From Azorhizobium sp943369575 (GTDB lineage: Bacteria; Pseudomonadota; Alphaproteobacteria; Rhizobiales; Xanthobacteraceae), in assembly GCA_943369575.1 (NCBI GenBank), contig CALRNP020000001.1:1-64000 (forward strand): a DNA stretch of 64,000 nucleotides, given 5' to 3'. Position numbers and translations under genes: made by a program. The notes beneath the pieces are model-generated. The model was not told the DNA's origin, did not search any database, and saw only the letters and a program-made list of their open reading frames with translations. Numbering within the stretch: the first letter of the stretch is position 1; every line of letters starts with the position of its first letter. Shown piece by piece: positions 50,211-57,797 of this stretch.

Positions 50211-50239
50211 CCATAAGTGTGTCGTAGCCATAGCGACAT
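50202..50239 (+). promoter_or_regulatory. Promoter and operator candidate of the Rrf2 regulator gene
   Basis: A consensus -35 TTGACA (50202-50207) is followed 17 nt later by TAGCCA. Overlapping the presumed -10 is a 22-nt site, TGTGTCGT-A-GCC-N5-GACAT (50218-50239), with TGTCG/CGACA dyad ends. The same site occurs inverted before the COG2085 gene (50718-50739), matching at 16 of 22 positions. The overlap with the -10 box fits repression. Confidence 0.55.
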
Positions 50240-50252
50240 ATTTGGGAAGTTC

Positions 50253-50702
50253 ATGATGCCAACCAGTACGCGGTTTGCCGTCGCCGTCCATGTCCTTACG
50301 GCCCTCGCCGTCAGCGACGGCAAGCCGCTGCGTTCCGAGGACCTCGCCTATTCGGCAAATACCGGAGCGGTGGTCATCCGGGGGCTGCTGTCGCGCCTGA
50401 GCGATGCTGGACTGACACGTTCGCAGCTCGGCGCCGGCGGCGGCGCGCTATTGGCGAAGCCGGCCGAGAAGATACGATTGCTCGATGTCTATGAAGCCGT
50501 CGAGGACACCGAGCTATTTTCAGTGCACAGGACACCCCCCTGCGAAAACTGCGCTGTGGGGGGCAACATACTTGAGGCCATACGCCCAACCTTGTCGCGG
50601 GCTCGCACGGCGCTGGAAGATGAACTTGGCAAAACGACAATAGCCGACATTGCTTCAGAGGTCGCCCGGCTCGGTAAGTTCTCTATTCCGCTCGTCTGGT
50701 AA
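50253..50702 (+). CDS. Rrf2-family transcriptional regulator
   Basis: A 149-residue winged-helix protein: STRFAVAVHVLTALAV at the start, recognition helix in GAVVIRGLLSRLSDAGLTRSQLGAGGG, and a C-terminal dimerisation helix. Between them is PPCENCAVGGN with only two cysteines, so it lacks the three-cysteine cluster of IscR/NsrR and resembles the YwnA-type, possibly thiol-sensing, group. Start at 50253 (or the next ATG at 50256), after GGGAAG. The likely target is the oxidoreductase gene at 50852 and itself, through matched sites. Confidence 0.86.
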   Translation: MMPTSTRFAVAVHVLTALAVSDGKPLRSEDLAYSANTGAVVIRGLLSRLSDAGLTRSQLGAGGGALLAKPAEKIRLLDVYEAVEDTELFSVHRTPPCENCAVGGNILEAIRPTLSRARTALEDELGKTTIADIASEVARLGKFSIPLVW

Positions 50703-50717
50703 TCGTTTTGCCTTTAA

Positions 50718-50739
50718 ATGTCATAGAGGCGACGACACA
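50718..50739 (-). promoter_or_regulatory. Second copy of the Rrf2 operator candidate, before the COG2085 gene
   Basis: Read on the minus strand it is TGTGTCGT-C-GCC-N5-GACAT, identical to the site before the Rrf2 gene in the 8-bp left block, the GCC and the 5-bp right block. It lies 113-134 nt before the COG2085 start codon and 15 nt after the Rrf2 stop. Confidence 0.55.
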
Positions 50740-50851
50740 TAACCATTTAAGTTCCGCTGAGGCCTGAAAGCAACAGCGAGAGACCGTCCAGGCTTCCGGG
50801 GGCACTGACGGTTCCCATCCTCCCAAGTCCCCCACGCATCAGGAGACCATC

Positions 50852-51496
50852 ATGAGTATTGGTATCATCGGCGCCGGCGCCCTCGGCTCTAACTTCGCCC
50901 GGGCCCTTGCCCGCAAAGGGATCTCGGCCACGATCTCGAACAGCCGCGGACCGCAGTCTCTGGCCGCCCTGGTGCAGGAACTTGGCGCCTCCATCAAGGC
51001 AGGCACCGTGGAAGAGGCGGCCAGTGCCGACATTGTCCTAGCAGCCGTCCGTTGGGTGGATTCAGGCAAGGTGTTCGGCGCATTGCCGGCCTGGAACGGA
51101 CGGATCGTTATCGACGGCACCAACCCGGTAGAATTCATCGATCCGAATTCACCCGATGCGACGGACCCCAGTAATCCCCTCGCGGCCTATGGCATCAAGG
51201 CCGTGGATCTGGGTGGAAAGCACTCGAGCGAGATATTCCGCCAGCACGTTCCAGGCGCTCGGGTCGTCAAGGCGTTCAATCACCTCGACGTCAACGTCTT
51301 GAATGAGCCCGAGGCGTCGGGTGGCAAGCGCGTGCTGTTTTATTCAGGCGATGACACCGCCGCAAAGACCGAGGTTCGCGCGATCATCGACGCCATCGGA
51401 TTCTTCCCCGTTGATCTCGGCCCGCTTGATATCGGTGGACCGCTGGCGTCGCTGCCCTTCGGCTCGCTGTCAGCCCACCAGTTCATCAAGATCTAG
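50852..51496 (+). CDS. COG2085-family NADP-dependent oxidoreductase (F420-reductase-like fold)
   Basis: A 214-residue Rossmann protein beginning SIGIIGAGALGSNFARALAR with the NADP-binding GAGALG (6-11), and a helical C-terminal part (VKAFNHLDVN; GPLDIGGPLASLP). Related proteins include F420:NADP oxidoreductases, but the organism type makes an F420 role doubtful; a simple NADPH-dependent reductase is more likely. AGGAGA precedes the ATG. Controlled, by inference, by the Rrf2 protein encoded upstream. Confidence 0.82.
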   Translation: MSIGIIGAGALGSNFARALARKGISATISNSRGPQSLAALVQELGASIKAGTVEEAASADIVLAAVRWVDSGKVFGALPAWNGRIVIDGTNPVEFIDPNSPDATDPSNPLAAYGIKAVDLGGKHSSEIFRQHVPGARVVKAFNHLDVNVLNEPEASGGKRVLFYSGDDTAAKTEVRAIIDAIGFFPVDLGPLDIGGPLASLPFGSLSAHQFIKI

Positions 51497-51513
51497 CGCT
51501 CCTCAAAAGGGCC

Positions 51514-51544
51514 GTCCGCCGTCCTTGTCATCTGGACGGTGGAC
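51514..51544 (+). terminator. Hairpin after the COG2085 gene
   Basis: An 11-bp stem with one G-U pair (GTCCGCCGTCC / GGACGGTGGAC) around a 9-nt loop begins 18 nt after the stop codon. It is followed by GATTTCGTC, so the T-tract is weak. Position supports termination of the Rrf2-COG2085 unit. Confidence 0.55.
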
Positions 51545-51635
51545 GATTTCGTCCCGGGAGGGAGAGACAGGGGCCCCAATGCTCGGACAGCTTGGCGGCT
51601 CTGCTAAGCTTGGTGCGGGGGTGCGTTAACGACGG

Positions 51636-51713
51636 CTTCGCCGGCGGCATGCCGCCCCCCGCGAAGTATCTGATTTGGTGTCGAATTTTCCACGGGTATG
51701 GGGATTCGAACCC
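51636..51713. repeat. Palindromic patch and tRNA T-arm-like fragment beside tRNA-Arg
   Basis: A nested dyad at 51636-51666 has outer arms CTTCGC/GCGAAG around the perfect 14-bp palindrome GGCGGCATGCCGCC. About 35 nt on, GGGATTCGAACCC (51701-51713) is a tRNA T-stem/loop look-alike on the minus strand, with no matching acceptor stem upstream. Such fragments occur where elements have inserted at tRNA genes. No integrase gene is seen, and the rest of 51545-51868 holds no recognisable gene. Confidence 0.4.
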
Positions 51714-51868
51714 AAGATACCAAGTTGGATATGATCGGTGAGCCTGCGCTGCCGCACTCGAATTAGATGGTCGCGCACGCCGCCGTACTGAAGTGCGAGG
51801 ATGGTTGCCGGTAGCCCAATCGAGAAAAAGCGCATGCGATGAGGGGCAGTCGTAAACTTCAACGAAAT

Positions 51869-51895
51869 CCGTTTCAGCCTCTTCGTCTGAAACGG
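51869..51895 (-). terminator. Terminator hairpin of tRNA-Arg
   Basis: A perfect 9-bp stem CCGTTTCAG / CTGAAACGG with a 9-nt loop lies 28 nt beyond the 3' end of the leftward tRNA, and is followed leftward by ATTTCGTT. The stem and short T-rich tail fit an intrinsic terminator. Confidence 0.6.
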
Positions 51896-51923
51896 TAAAA
51901 TACTGCTAAGTCGTTGAAGGAAA

Positions 51924-52000
51924 TGGCGCGCCCGAAAGGATTCGAACCTCTGACCCCCAGATTCGTAGTCTGGTGCTCTATCCAGCTGAGCTACGGGCGC
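51924..52000 (-). tRNA. tRNA-Arg (anticodon ACG)
   Basis: The 77-nt gene folds as a full cloverleaf: acceptor GCGCCCG/CGGGCGC, D-arm GCTC-AGCTGGATA-GAGC, anticodon stem CCAGA/TCTGG with loop CTACGAA (anticodon ACG, read as ICG after A34 deamination), variable loop, and T-arm AGAGG-TTCGAAT-CCTTT. The discriminator is G and the CCA end is encoded. tRNA genes of this type are frequent integration sites, and accessory-looking DNA lies on its 3' side. Confidence 0.97.
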
Positions 52001-52191
52001 ATTTCCCTAAAATCACCGGTTGGATGTCCGGGATCCGGGGGTATTCCCCGAGGGCTCGCAGCGGGTTGCCGCCAGCGAGGTGCGTGAAGTACTGCGTTTT
52101 TTTCGCCCTGGCAAGGCCCTCTCCCGTTCGAAGGTCACACGGGGCTCTCAGCCTGTGGATAGCGTGCCGGCTAATCGCGTCCGGACGAGGC

Positions 52192-53721
52192 TCAGGCGCG
52201 GGCGCGCTGCGTGCGCTGGCGCATCTCGGCCGGGCGATCAGGAATGGCGATGAGGAATGTGGTGCCTGAGGCCGCATCCAGCAGCCGCAGCTCACCGCCA
52301 TGGGCTCGAACCAACTCGTCGGCGATGGGGAGGCCAAGGCCGGTCCCCCCGCGCCGGGCCGAGCCCTGGAAGGCCGCGAACAGCCGGTCGCGGCGGGCCT
52401 CGGGAATGCCCGGGCCGGTGTCGGAGACCTCGATCTCGACAATGCTGCCCACCCGCCGGCCGCTGACCCGAATCAGGTCGCGCTGCGGTTCGTTGGGTGC
52501 GAGGGCCTCCAGGGCCTGGACGGCGTTGCGGACCAGATTGAGCAGCACCCGGAACAATTGGTCGGGATCGGCATCGGCGATCAGATGGCGATCCACCTCC
52601 GCCACCCAGCCGATGGCGGCCTCCGGATGCAGCCCGAGGGTCTGGCGCACTTCATTGAGCAGCGCCGCCACATCCACCTCCCGCCGGTCGGGCAGGGGCT
52701 CCTGCGCCCGTCCGTAGGAGAGGGTCTGCTGGCAATAGGTGATGGCGCGGTCCAGCGCCGCCATCAGTTTCGGGGCAAAGCGTTGCACGGCGGGGTCGGG
52801 CAGCGCCACCAGGCGATCGGAGATCAATTGCGCCGATGCCAGCAGATTGCGCAGATCATGATTGATCTTCGACACGGCCAGGCCCAATGCGGCCAGATGG
52901 GTCTTCTGGGCCAGGGTCTGCACCAGTTCGGTCTGCAGGTCCGCCAGCGCCTCCTCGGCGATGCCGATCTCGTCGGAACGGCCGCTGGGCACGATGATGC
53001 GGGAGGCGTCCTCCGGCGCATCGCGGAATGCCGCCATGCGTTCGGTGAGGCGCCGCATGGGCCGCACGAACAGCCAGTGCAGGCTGAAATACACCAGCGC
53101 TCCCGCCATCAGCGACAGCGCCAGCGAGATGACGAGCACGGTTGCCGCGAACCGCAGCATGGCGGTGCGCAGCGGGGATTCGGAAATGACGATTTCCAGG
53201 AATTCGCCGCCGCGCGGCGCATCGCCCACCACCCGCAGGGTGCGGCCGTTGCCGGCGGCGAGGGTGTCGAAGGCTTCCACCACCGCTTGCCAGAACGAGG
53301 TGTCGCGCATGTCCACATGGCGATCGATGGGCGGCGGCATGTCCGACATGGCCAGCAGCCGGCGGGTTTCCTCGCGCTTGACCACGACCACCTTGGCGCC
53401 GACGCTTTTTAGCAACTGCCGGGTGAGATCCATGGGGATCATTTCCTCGGGCGCCGCATCCAGCACCAGGGCCGCGATCCGCGCCGCCGCCAGCCGGTCA
53501 GACAGCCAGGATATGCGGAAATTGGCCATGGTCGGCACGAAGATCGCCACCTCCGCCATGGTCACGAATGCCACGGTGAGCATCAGCAGCTTGGAGGACA
53601 GCCCGAACCGCACCCGCCGATGCACGGCGGGAACGGGCGGCGCGGTTCCCTCGGTGGGCTGTGGGCTCATGACATTCATACGCGCGACCATGTGCCGTCG
53701 GATCTTCGTGATCTCGCGCAT
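52192..53721 (-). CDS. Orphan membrane sensor histidine kinase
   Basis: A protein of up to 509 residues: membrane helix near 42-66, a periplasmic domain of about 120 residues, a second helix near 190-215, a HAMP segment, then the phosphoacceptor helix with the H-box KINHDLRNLLASAQ, N-box NLVRNAVQAL and ATP-lid DTGPGIP/GGTGLGLPIA. HDLRN in place of HELRN marks a less common subclass. No response regulator is adjacent; it follows the HPr-like gene by 76 nt on the same strand. The start is uncertain, with in-frame ATGs at 53688, 53679 and 53670. Confidence 0.85.
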   Translation of the reverse strand: MREITKIRRHMVARMNVMSPQPTEGTAPPVPAVHRRVRFGLSSKLLMLTVAFVTMAEVAIFVPTMANFRISWLSDRLAAARIAALVLDAAPEEMIPMDLTRQLLKSVGAKVVVVKREETRRLLAMSDMPPPIDRHVDMRDTSFWQAVVEAFDTLAAGNGRTLRVVGDAPRGGEFLEIVISESPLRTAMLRFAATVLVISLALSLMAGALVYFSLHWLFVRPMRRLTERMAAFRDAPEDASRIIVPSGRSDEIGIAEEALADLQTELVQTLAQKTHLAALGLAVSKINHDLRNLLASAQLISDRLVALPDPAVQRFAPKLMAALDRAITYCQQTLSYGRAQEPLPDRREVDVAALLNEVRQTLGLHPEAAIGWVAEVDRHLIADADPDQLFRVLLNLVRNAVQALEALAPNEPQRDLIRVSGRRVGSIVEIEVSDTGPGIPEARRDRLFAAFQGSARRGGTGLGLPIADELVRAHGGELRLLDAASGTTFLIAIPDRPAEMRQRTQRARA

Positions 53722-53797
53722 AAGTGAAGAAGGTGGCGGTTTGGTGTGCAGGTGCGGCCCAAGCTAGGGCAGGGCGCTCGTTTGCCCTTGTACCGGA

Positions 53798-54145
53798 CTA
53801 TTCTTCCTCGCCGAAGCGATTGGCCACCAGGCCCTCCAGGGCGTCGAGAACCGCTTCCGCTGCATTGCCGGTGGCGGTGACCACCACGGTGGTGCCGGGG
53901 GCGGCTGCGAGCATCATCAGCCCCATGATGGAATTGCCGCCCACCGCTTCGCCATTGCGGCAGACAGTGACATGGGCATCGAAGCTTTCCACCATTTGCA
54001 CGAACTTGGCCGAAGCCCGCGCATGCAAGCCGCGCTTGTTGATAATGGGCAGGGCCCGAACCAAGGCGCCATCCGCCGCCGGAGCGCCGCAGGCGGCTTC
54101 CACGTCCTCATCGGCGCACGATGTCATGGCTGCGGTGACGGGCAC
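53798..54145 (-). CDS. HPr-family phosphocarrier of the nitrogen-type PTS (NPr-like)
   Basis: A product of about 115 residues with an N-terminal extension before the HPr domain. The phospho-accepting histidine is in NKRGLHARASAKF and the regulatory serine (HprK target) in GGNSIMGLMMLAA. GTG at 54145, one base after the stop of the EIIA gene and with AGGGA upstream, is the likely start; ATG at 54127 is possible. It receives phosphate from EI-Ntr (encoded elsewhere) and passes it to EIIA, linking carbon/nitrogen status to regulation. Confidence 0.87.
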   Translation of the reverse strand: MPVTAAMTSCADEDVEAACGAPAADGALVRALPIINKRGLHARASAKFVQMVESFDAHVTVCRNGEAVGGNSIMGLMMLAAAPGTTVVVTATGNAAEAVLDALEGLVANRFGEEE

Positions 54146-54146
54146 G

Positions 54147-54548
54147 TTATTTCCCTGCGAGGACGCGGCTGGCGACATTGATGTACTTGCGTCCGGCTTC
54201 CTGGGCGACATCAACCGCCTCGGCGAGGGGAAGTTCCCCCCGGACCTTGGCCAGCTTCACCAGCATGGGCAGATTGATGCCCGCCACCACTTCCACGTCC
54301 GGTGCGTTCATCACCGAAATGGCAAGATTGGAGGGCGTGCCGCCGAACATGTCGGTGAGGATCACGACGCCCTGGCCGCTCTGGACCTGGGCGACGGCAT
54401 CAATGATGTCGTGCCGCCGACGCTCCATGTCGTCGTCGGGGCCAATGGTGACAGCCGCGACCTGGGCTTGCGGCCCCATCACGTGCTCCAAGGCAGAGCA
54501 GAACTCAGCGGCCAGGCGGCCATGGGTGACGAGCACGAGACCGATCAT
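54147..54548 (-). CDS. PTS EIIA of the mannose/fructose family (ManX-like), regulatory
   Basis: A 133-residue EIIA domain with the phosphorylated His9 in LVLVTHG and the ILTDMFGGTPSN signature near 64-75. Orphan EIIA-Man proteins of rhizobia work in a regulatory phosphorelay, not in sugar uptake; no EIIB/C/D genes are present. ATG at 54548 with GGAGG; a hairpin stands just before this ribosome site. Located between hprK and the HPr-like gene in the conserved order. Confidence 0.9.
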   Translation of the reverse strand: MIGLVLVTHGRLAAEFCSALEHVMGPQAQVAAVTIGPDDDMERRRHDIIDAVAQVQSGQGVVILTDMFGGTPSNLAISVMNAPDVEVVAGINLPMLVKLAKVRGELPLAEAVDVAQEAGRKYINVASRVLAGK

Positions 54549-54558
54549 GTTGCCTCCG

Positions 54559-54581
54559 CCTTCACCTCTTCGGGGTGAAGG
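54559..54581 (-). promoter_or_regulatory. Stem-loop directly upstream of the EIIA ribosome-binding site
   Basis: An 8-bp perfect stem CCTTCACC / GGTGAAGG with a 7-nt loop ends 3 nt before the GGAGG of the EIIA gene, within the 105-nt hprK-EIIA gap. It may limit ribosome access, mark a processing site, or be a weak terminator splitting the operon. Confidence 0.5.
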
Positions 54582-54653
54582 CCTCCCGCACTGCGGGGTC
54601 GCCATATTCAGAGCGGCTCAAAAATTACGCAAGGGGTGCAGCGCACAAAAGCA

Positions 54654-55118
54654 TCACGCGTGCGGCACCGGAGTGGTGGTCAGAGCCGCGGCCAGCAATA
54701 GGGCGGCATCCGCTCCTGGCGGGACTGCGATGCGTGAAACCGTTATTCCGTCGAGAGTTACGCTGGTCTCCTCAAGGGCAGGAAGGCGACTGGCCACTGC
54801 TGCCGAAAGGTCAACAACGATGTTCACCTTCACAGAAAAAAGATGGGGAACCCGCCGCAAACCCAGGTGCCGGACCTCAATGATGCCGGCGAGGGCATCG
54901 GGCGCCCGCGCAGTGAGCGTGCCTTGTGCAGCTTCCAGTAGCACTCGGTCGTCGGCAACAAACTCCGCGTGCGGCAGGATGCGCGGAGGATCCAGCATCA
55001 GCCGCAGCGCCAACAGCGACTTGCCCGCCCCGGAAGGCCCTCGGATCAGCACCCCATGCTCGCCGACCCGCACGCAACTGGCGTGGATGCTGGGGGTGGA
55101 GGGGCGTACGTTCGGCAT
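54654..55118 (-). CDS. hprK: Short alphaproteobacterial HPr kinase/phosphorylase (HprK)
   Basis: A 154-residue protein, half the length of Gram-positive HprK: only the catalytic domain is present. Walker A is GPSGAGKS (27-34) and the family segment ADDRVLLEAAQG and the IIEVRHLGLRRVP loop are seen. It phosphorylates or dephosphorylates the serine of the HPr-like protein encoded two genes downstream. It follows chvG by 5 nt. This size and context are normal for Hyphomicrobiales. Confidence 0.9.
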   Translation of the reverse strand: MPNVRPSTPSIHASCVRVGEHGVLIRGPSGAGKSLLALRLMLDPPRILPHAEFVADDRVLLEAAQGTLTARAPDALAGIIEVRHLGLRRVPHLFSVKVNIVVDLSAAVASRLPALEETSVTLDGITVSRIAVPPGADAALLLAAALTTTPVPHA

Positions 55119-55123
55119 GGCGC

Positions 55124-56896
55124 TCAGTTGTTGGGCAGGCGAACGATGAAGCGGGCCCCCAACACCGGCGCGTCCTCGCCGGTGGCGCCGGGGTCTACGC
55201 GGTTTTCCGCCCAGATCTGGCCGCCATGGGCTTCGACGATCTGCTTGGAGATGGACAGGCCAAGACCGGAGTTCTGGCCGAAGCCCTGATGCGGCCGGTC
55301 GGTGTAGAAGCGCTCAAAGATGCGCGCGAGGGCATCGGGGCGGATGCCCGGCCCCTCATCCTCGACCACGATCTCCGCCCCGCTTTTCAGCCGGCGGCAC
55401 ATCACCCGCACCGTGCCACCTTCCGGCGAGAAGGAGCGGGCGTTGGAAACCAGATTGTCCACCACCTGGCCCAGGCGCGAGGCATGCCCAGCCAGTTCGA
55501 AGTCCATCGGCGCACCGGCCGCCCGGTCGAAGCTCAGCCGGACCTTCACGCCGTCATCCTTGCGCACGTCCTGCGCCATGCCGACCACCATCTCCAGCAA
55601 TTGCCTGAGATCGACGCTGACCGCTTCCTGACGCTGGAGTTCGGCGTCGAGGCGGCTGGCATCGGAGATATCCGAAATCAGCCGGTCGAGGCGCTTCACG
55701 TCGTGCTGGATCACATCCAGCAGGCGTCCGCGGGAGACATCATTCTTCGCCAGCGGCAGGGTTTCCACCGCCGAGCGCAAAGAGGTGAGGGGGTTCTTGA
55801 GTTCATGGGCCACGTCGGCGGCGAAGCTCTCGATGGCCTCGATGCGGTTGTAGAGCGCCGATGTCATATCGCGCAAAGCCCCGGAGAGATGGCCGATCTC
55901 GTCGGAACGGGCGGTGAAATCCGGGATCTCCACCCGCGACTTGATTCGCCGGCGCACCCGCTCGGCCGCATCCGCCAGCTTGCGCACCGGATCGGCGATG
56001 GTGCCGGCCAGCAGCACCGAAACCAGCACCATGACCGCCGCCGCCACCAGGAACACCCGCACGATCACGAAGCGCTCGGCTTCCACCGCCTCGTCGATCT
56101 CGCCGCCCTGGGTGGACAGCAGCAGCACGCCGAGGATGGCGCGGAAGCGCTGGATCGGCACCGCCACCGAGACCACCACCCGGCCGCGATCATCCACCCG
56201 CACCGCACTGGCCTTCTGGCCCAAAGCAGCGGAGGCGACTTCGGGATATTCCTTGCCGCTCTGCGGCCCGAATTCCTTGTAGAGCGGCAGGTCGCCGCGG
56301 CCGATCCAGCCCTGCAGCCCGCGCCAGGCCCGTTCCAGCAGGCCGGGAGGAGCCTGAGTGGGGGGCGGCAGGTCGAAGCGCAGGATCTCGCCCTTGGAAT
56401 AGAGCGAGCGCGAATCCAGCAGCATGATGCCTTCGCGGTCATAGATCCGCGCCCGCGTACGGGTGGGGCCCACCAGGCGGCGCAGAACCGGAGCGACGCG
56501 CTCAGGATTGATGGGGAATTCCAGAGGCGCGAAGCCCTCTTCGCTGGCGCCGTAGCTCTCGCCCGCCTGCAGTTCCAGCAACCGCTCGGGGTCGATGGTG
56601 ATGGCGTTGGTTTCCACCTGGGCCGAGGCGGCGATGGCGCCGGCGATGATCTCGCCCTGCACCAGCAGGCTCTGCACCCGGGCGTCGATCAGACCGGCGC
56701 GGAATTCGGACAGGTAAAGGATGCCCGAGACCAGCGCGCACAGGCCGGCCAGGTTGAGCAGAACGATACGGCGAGTGAGGCTGGAGAAGCTCTTGAGCGC
56801 CACGAACCGGCGGGCGCGACGCAGCGCCGACAGGATACCAAGTCCCCGACGGGCGGGGGCTTGGGCGCTCGTGTGCTGGTCCGCGGCGTCGGTCAT
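55124..56896 (-). CDS. chvG: ChvG/ExoS-type sensor histidine kinase
   Basis: A 590-residue membrane kinase: first helix near residues 45-65, a large periplasmic domain of about 215 residues, second helix, HAMP, then AADVAHELKNPLTS (phospho-His), NLVSNARSF, DEGPGIR and GLGLSI. ChvG senses acidity or envelope state and signals to ChvI, a pair central to symbiosis and pathogenesis in rhizobia. ATG at 56896 places the start 25 nt after chvI; the in-frame start at 56950 would overlap chvI. Confidence 0.92.
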   Translation of the reverse strand: MTDAADQHTSAQAPARRGLGILSALRRARRFVALKSFSSLTRRIVLLNLAGLCALVSGILYLSEFRAGLIDARVQSLLVQGEIIAGAIAASAQVETNAITIDPERLLELQAGESYGASEEGFAPLEFPINPERVAPVLRRLVGPTRTRARIYDREGIMLLDSRSLYSKGEILRFDLPPPTQAPPGLLERAWRGLQGWIGRGDLPLYKEFGPQSGKEYPEVASAALGQKASAVRVDDRGRVVVSVAVPIQRFRAILGVLLLSTQGGEIDEAVEAERFVIVRVFLVAAAVMVLVSVLLAGTIADPVRKLADAAERVRRRIKSRVEIPDFTARSDEIGHLSGALRDMTSALYNRIEAIESFAADVAHELKNPLTSLRSAVETLPLAKNDVSRGRLLDVIQHDVKRLDRLISDISDASRLDAELQRQEAVSVDLRQLLEMVVGMAQDVRKDDGVKVRLSFDRAAGAPMDFELAGHASRLGQVVDNLVSNARSFSPEGGTVRVMCRRLKSGAEIVVEDEGPGIRPDALARIFERFYTDRPHQGFGQNSGLGLSISKQIVEAHGGQIWAENRVDPGATGEDAPVLGARFIVRLPNN

Positions 56897-56921
56897 GTCA
56901 TATGGCGACCCGCGCCCGCCT

Positions 56922-57623
56922 TCAGGCTTCCTTGAAGCGATAGCCGACACCGTAAAGGGTTTCGATCATGTCGAAATTGTCGTCGGTGGATTTGAACTTC
57001 TTGCGCAGCCGCTTGATGTGGCTGTCGATGGTGCGGTCGTCCACATAGACCTGGTCGTCATAGGCCGCGTCCATCAAAGCGTTGCGGCTCTTGACCACGC
57101 CGGGGCGCTGGGCGAGCGCCTGGAGGATCAGGAATTCGGTGACGGTGAGGGTCACCGGATCATTCTTCCAGGTGCAGGTGTGGCGCTCGGGATCCATGCG
57201 CAACAGGCCGCGCTCCAGCACCTTGGCGCTGTCGGTCTCGCGCGGCACGGTGCCGTCCTTGGCCGCCACGCGGCGCAGCACCGCCTTGACGCGTTCCACC
57301 AGCAGGCGCTGGGAGAAGGGCTTCTTGATGAAGTCGTCGGCGCCCATCTTGAGGCCGAACAATTCGTCGATCTCCTCATCCTTGGAGGTGAGGAAGATAA
57401 CCGGCATGTCGGTCTTCTGGCGCAGGCGGCGCAGCAGTTCCATGCCGTCCATGCGCGGCATCTTGATGTCGAGGATGGCGAGATCGGGCGGATTGGTCTT
57501 GAACCCATCCAGCGCCGAGGCCCCGTCGGTGTAGGTATCGATGCGATAGCCTTCCGCTTCCAGGGCGATGGAGACGGAGGTCAGGATATTGCGATCGTCG
57601 TCGACGAGGGCGATAGTGGGCAT
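56922..57623 (-). CDS. chvI: ChvI-type OmpR/PhoB response regulator
   Basis: A 233-residue regulator with a receiver domain (acidic pocket ALVDDDRN, phospho-Asp52 in LAILDIKMPRMDG, conserved Lys in FIKKPFS) and a winged-helix DNA-binding domain (VYVDDRTIDSHIKRLRKKF). Forms a two-component pair with ChvG encoded 25 nt downstream. First gene of the chvI-chvG-hprK-EIIA-HPr run. A perfect tandem repeat lies just before the start. Confidence 0.93.
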   Translation of the reverse strand: MPTIALVDDDRNILTSVSIALEAEGYRIDTYTDGASALDGFKTNPPDLAILDIKMPRMDGMELLRRLRQKTDMPVIFLTSKDEEIDELFGLKMGADDFIKKPFSQRLLVERVKAVLRRVAAKDGTVPRETDSAKVLERGLLRMDPERHTCTWKNDPVTLTVTEFLILQALAQRPGVVKSRNALMDAAYDDQVYVDDRTIDSHIKRLRKKFKSTDDNFDMIETLYGVGYRFKEA

Positions 57624-57641
57624 GACACCTCTTTCAAGCGT

Positions 57642-57666
57642 CGGGTCGGTCCGGCGGGTCGGTCCG
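57642..57666. repeat. Tandem 12-bp direct repeat in the chvI leader
   Basis: CGGGTCGGTCCG occurs twice in perfect form, separated by one G, 19-43 nt upstream of the chvI start codon. The 13-nt period is not a full helical turn. It may be a direct-repeat protein site in the leader, or chance expansion. Confidence 0.5.
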
Positions 57667-57797
57667 TCTTCACGGCCTCGTGGGGTGAAGCCGGTTTGCG
57701 TGGCCGAAATGTGACACCGCGCATTTTTCGTACGGTAAAATAGCTGGAAAACCTTGAGTCGCCAATGCGGATCACGGCCAAGGCTGATTTCGGTCGC

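Noticed and set aside
51626..51862. 78-codon minus-strand ORF near tRNA-Arg
   Set aside because: Spans the T-arm-like fragment and the palindromic patch, with no recognisable domain.
54926..56935. 669-residue open frame opposite chvG
   Set aside because: Antisense shadow with repetitive His/Gln/Arg composition; chvG is certain.
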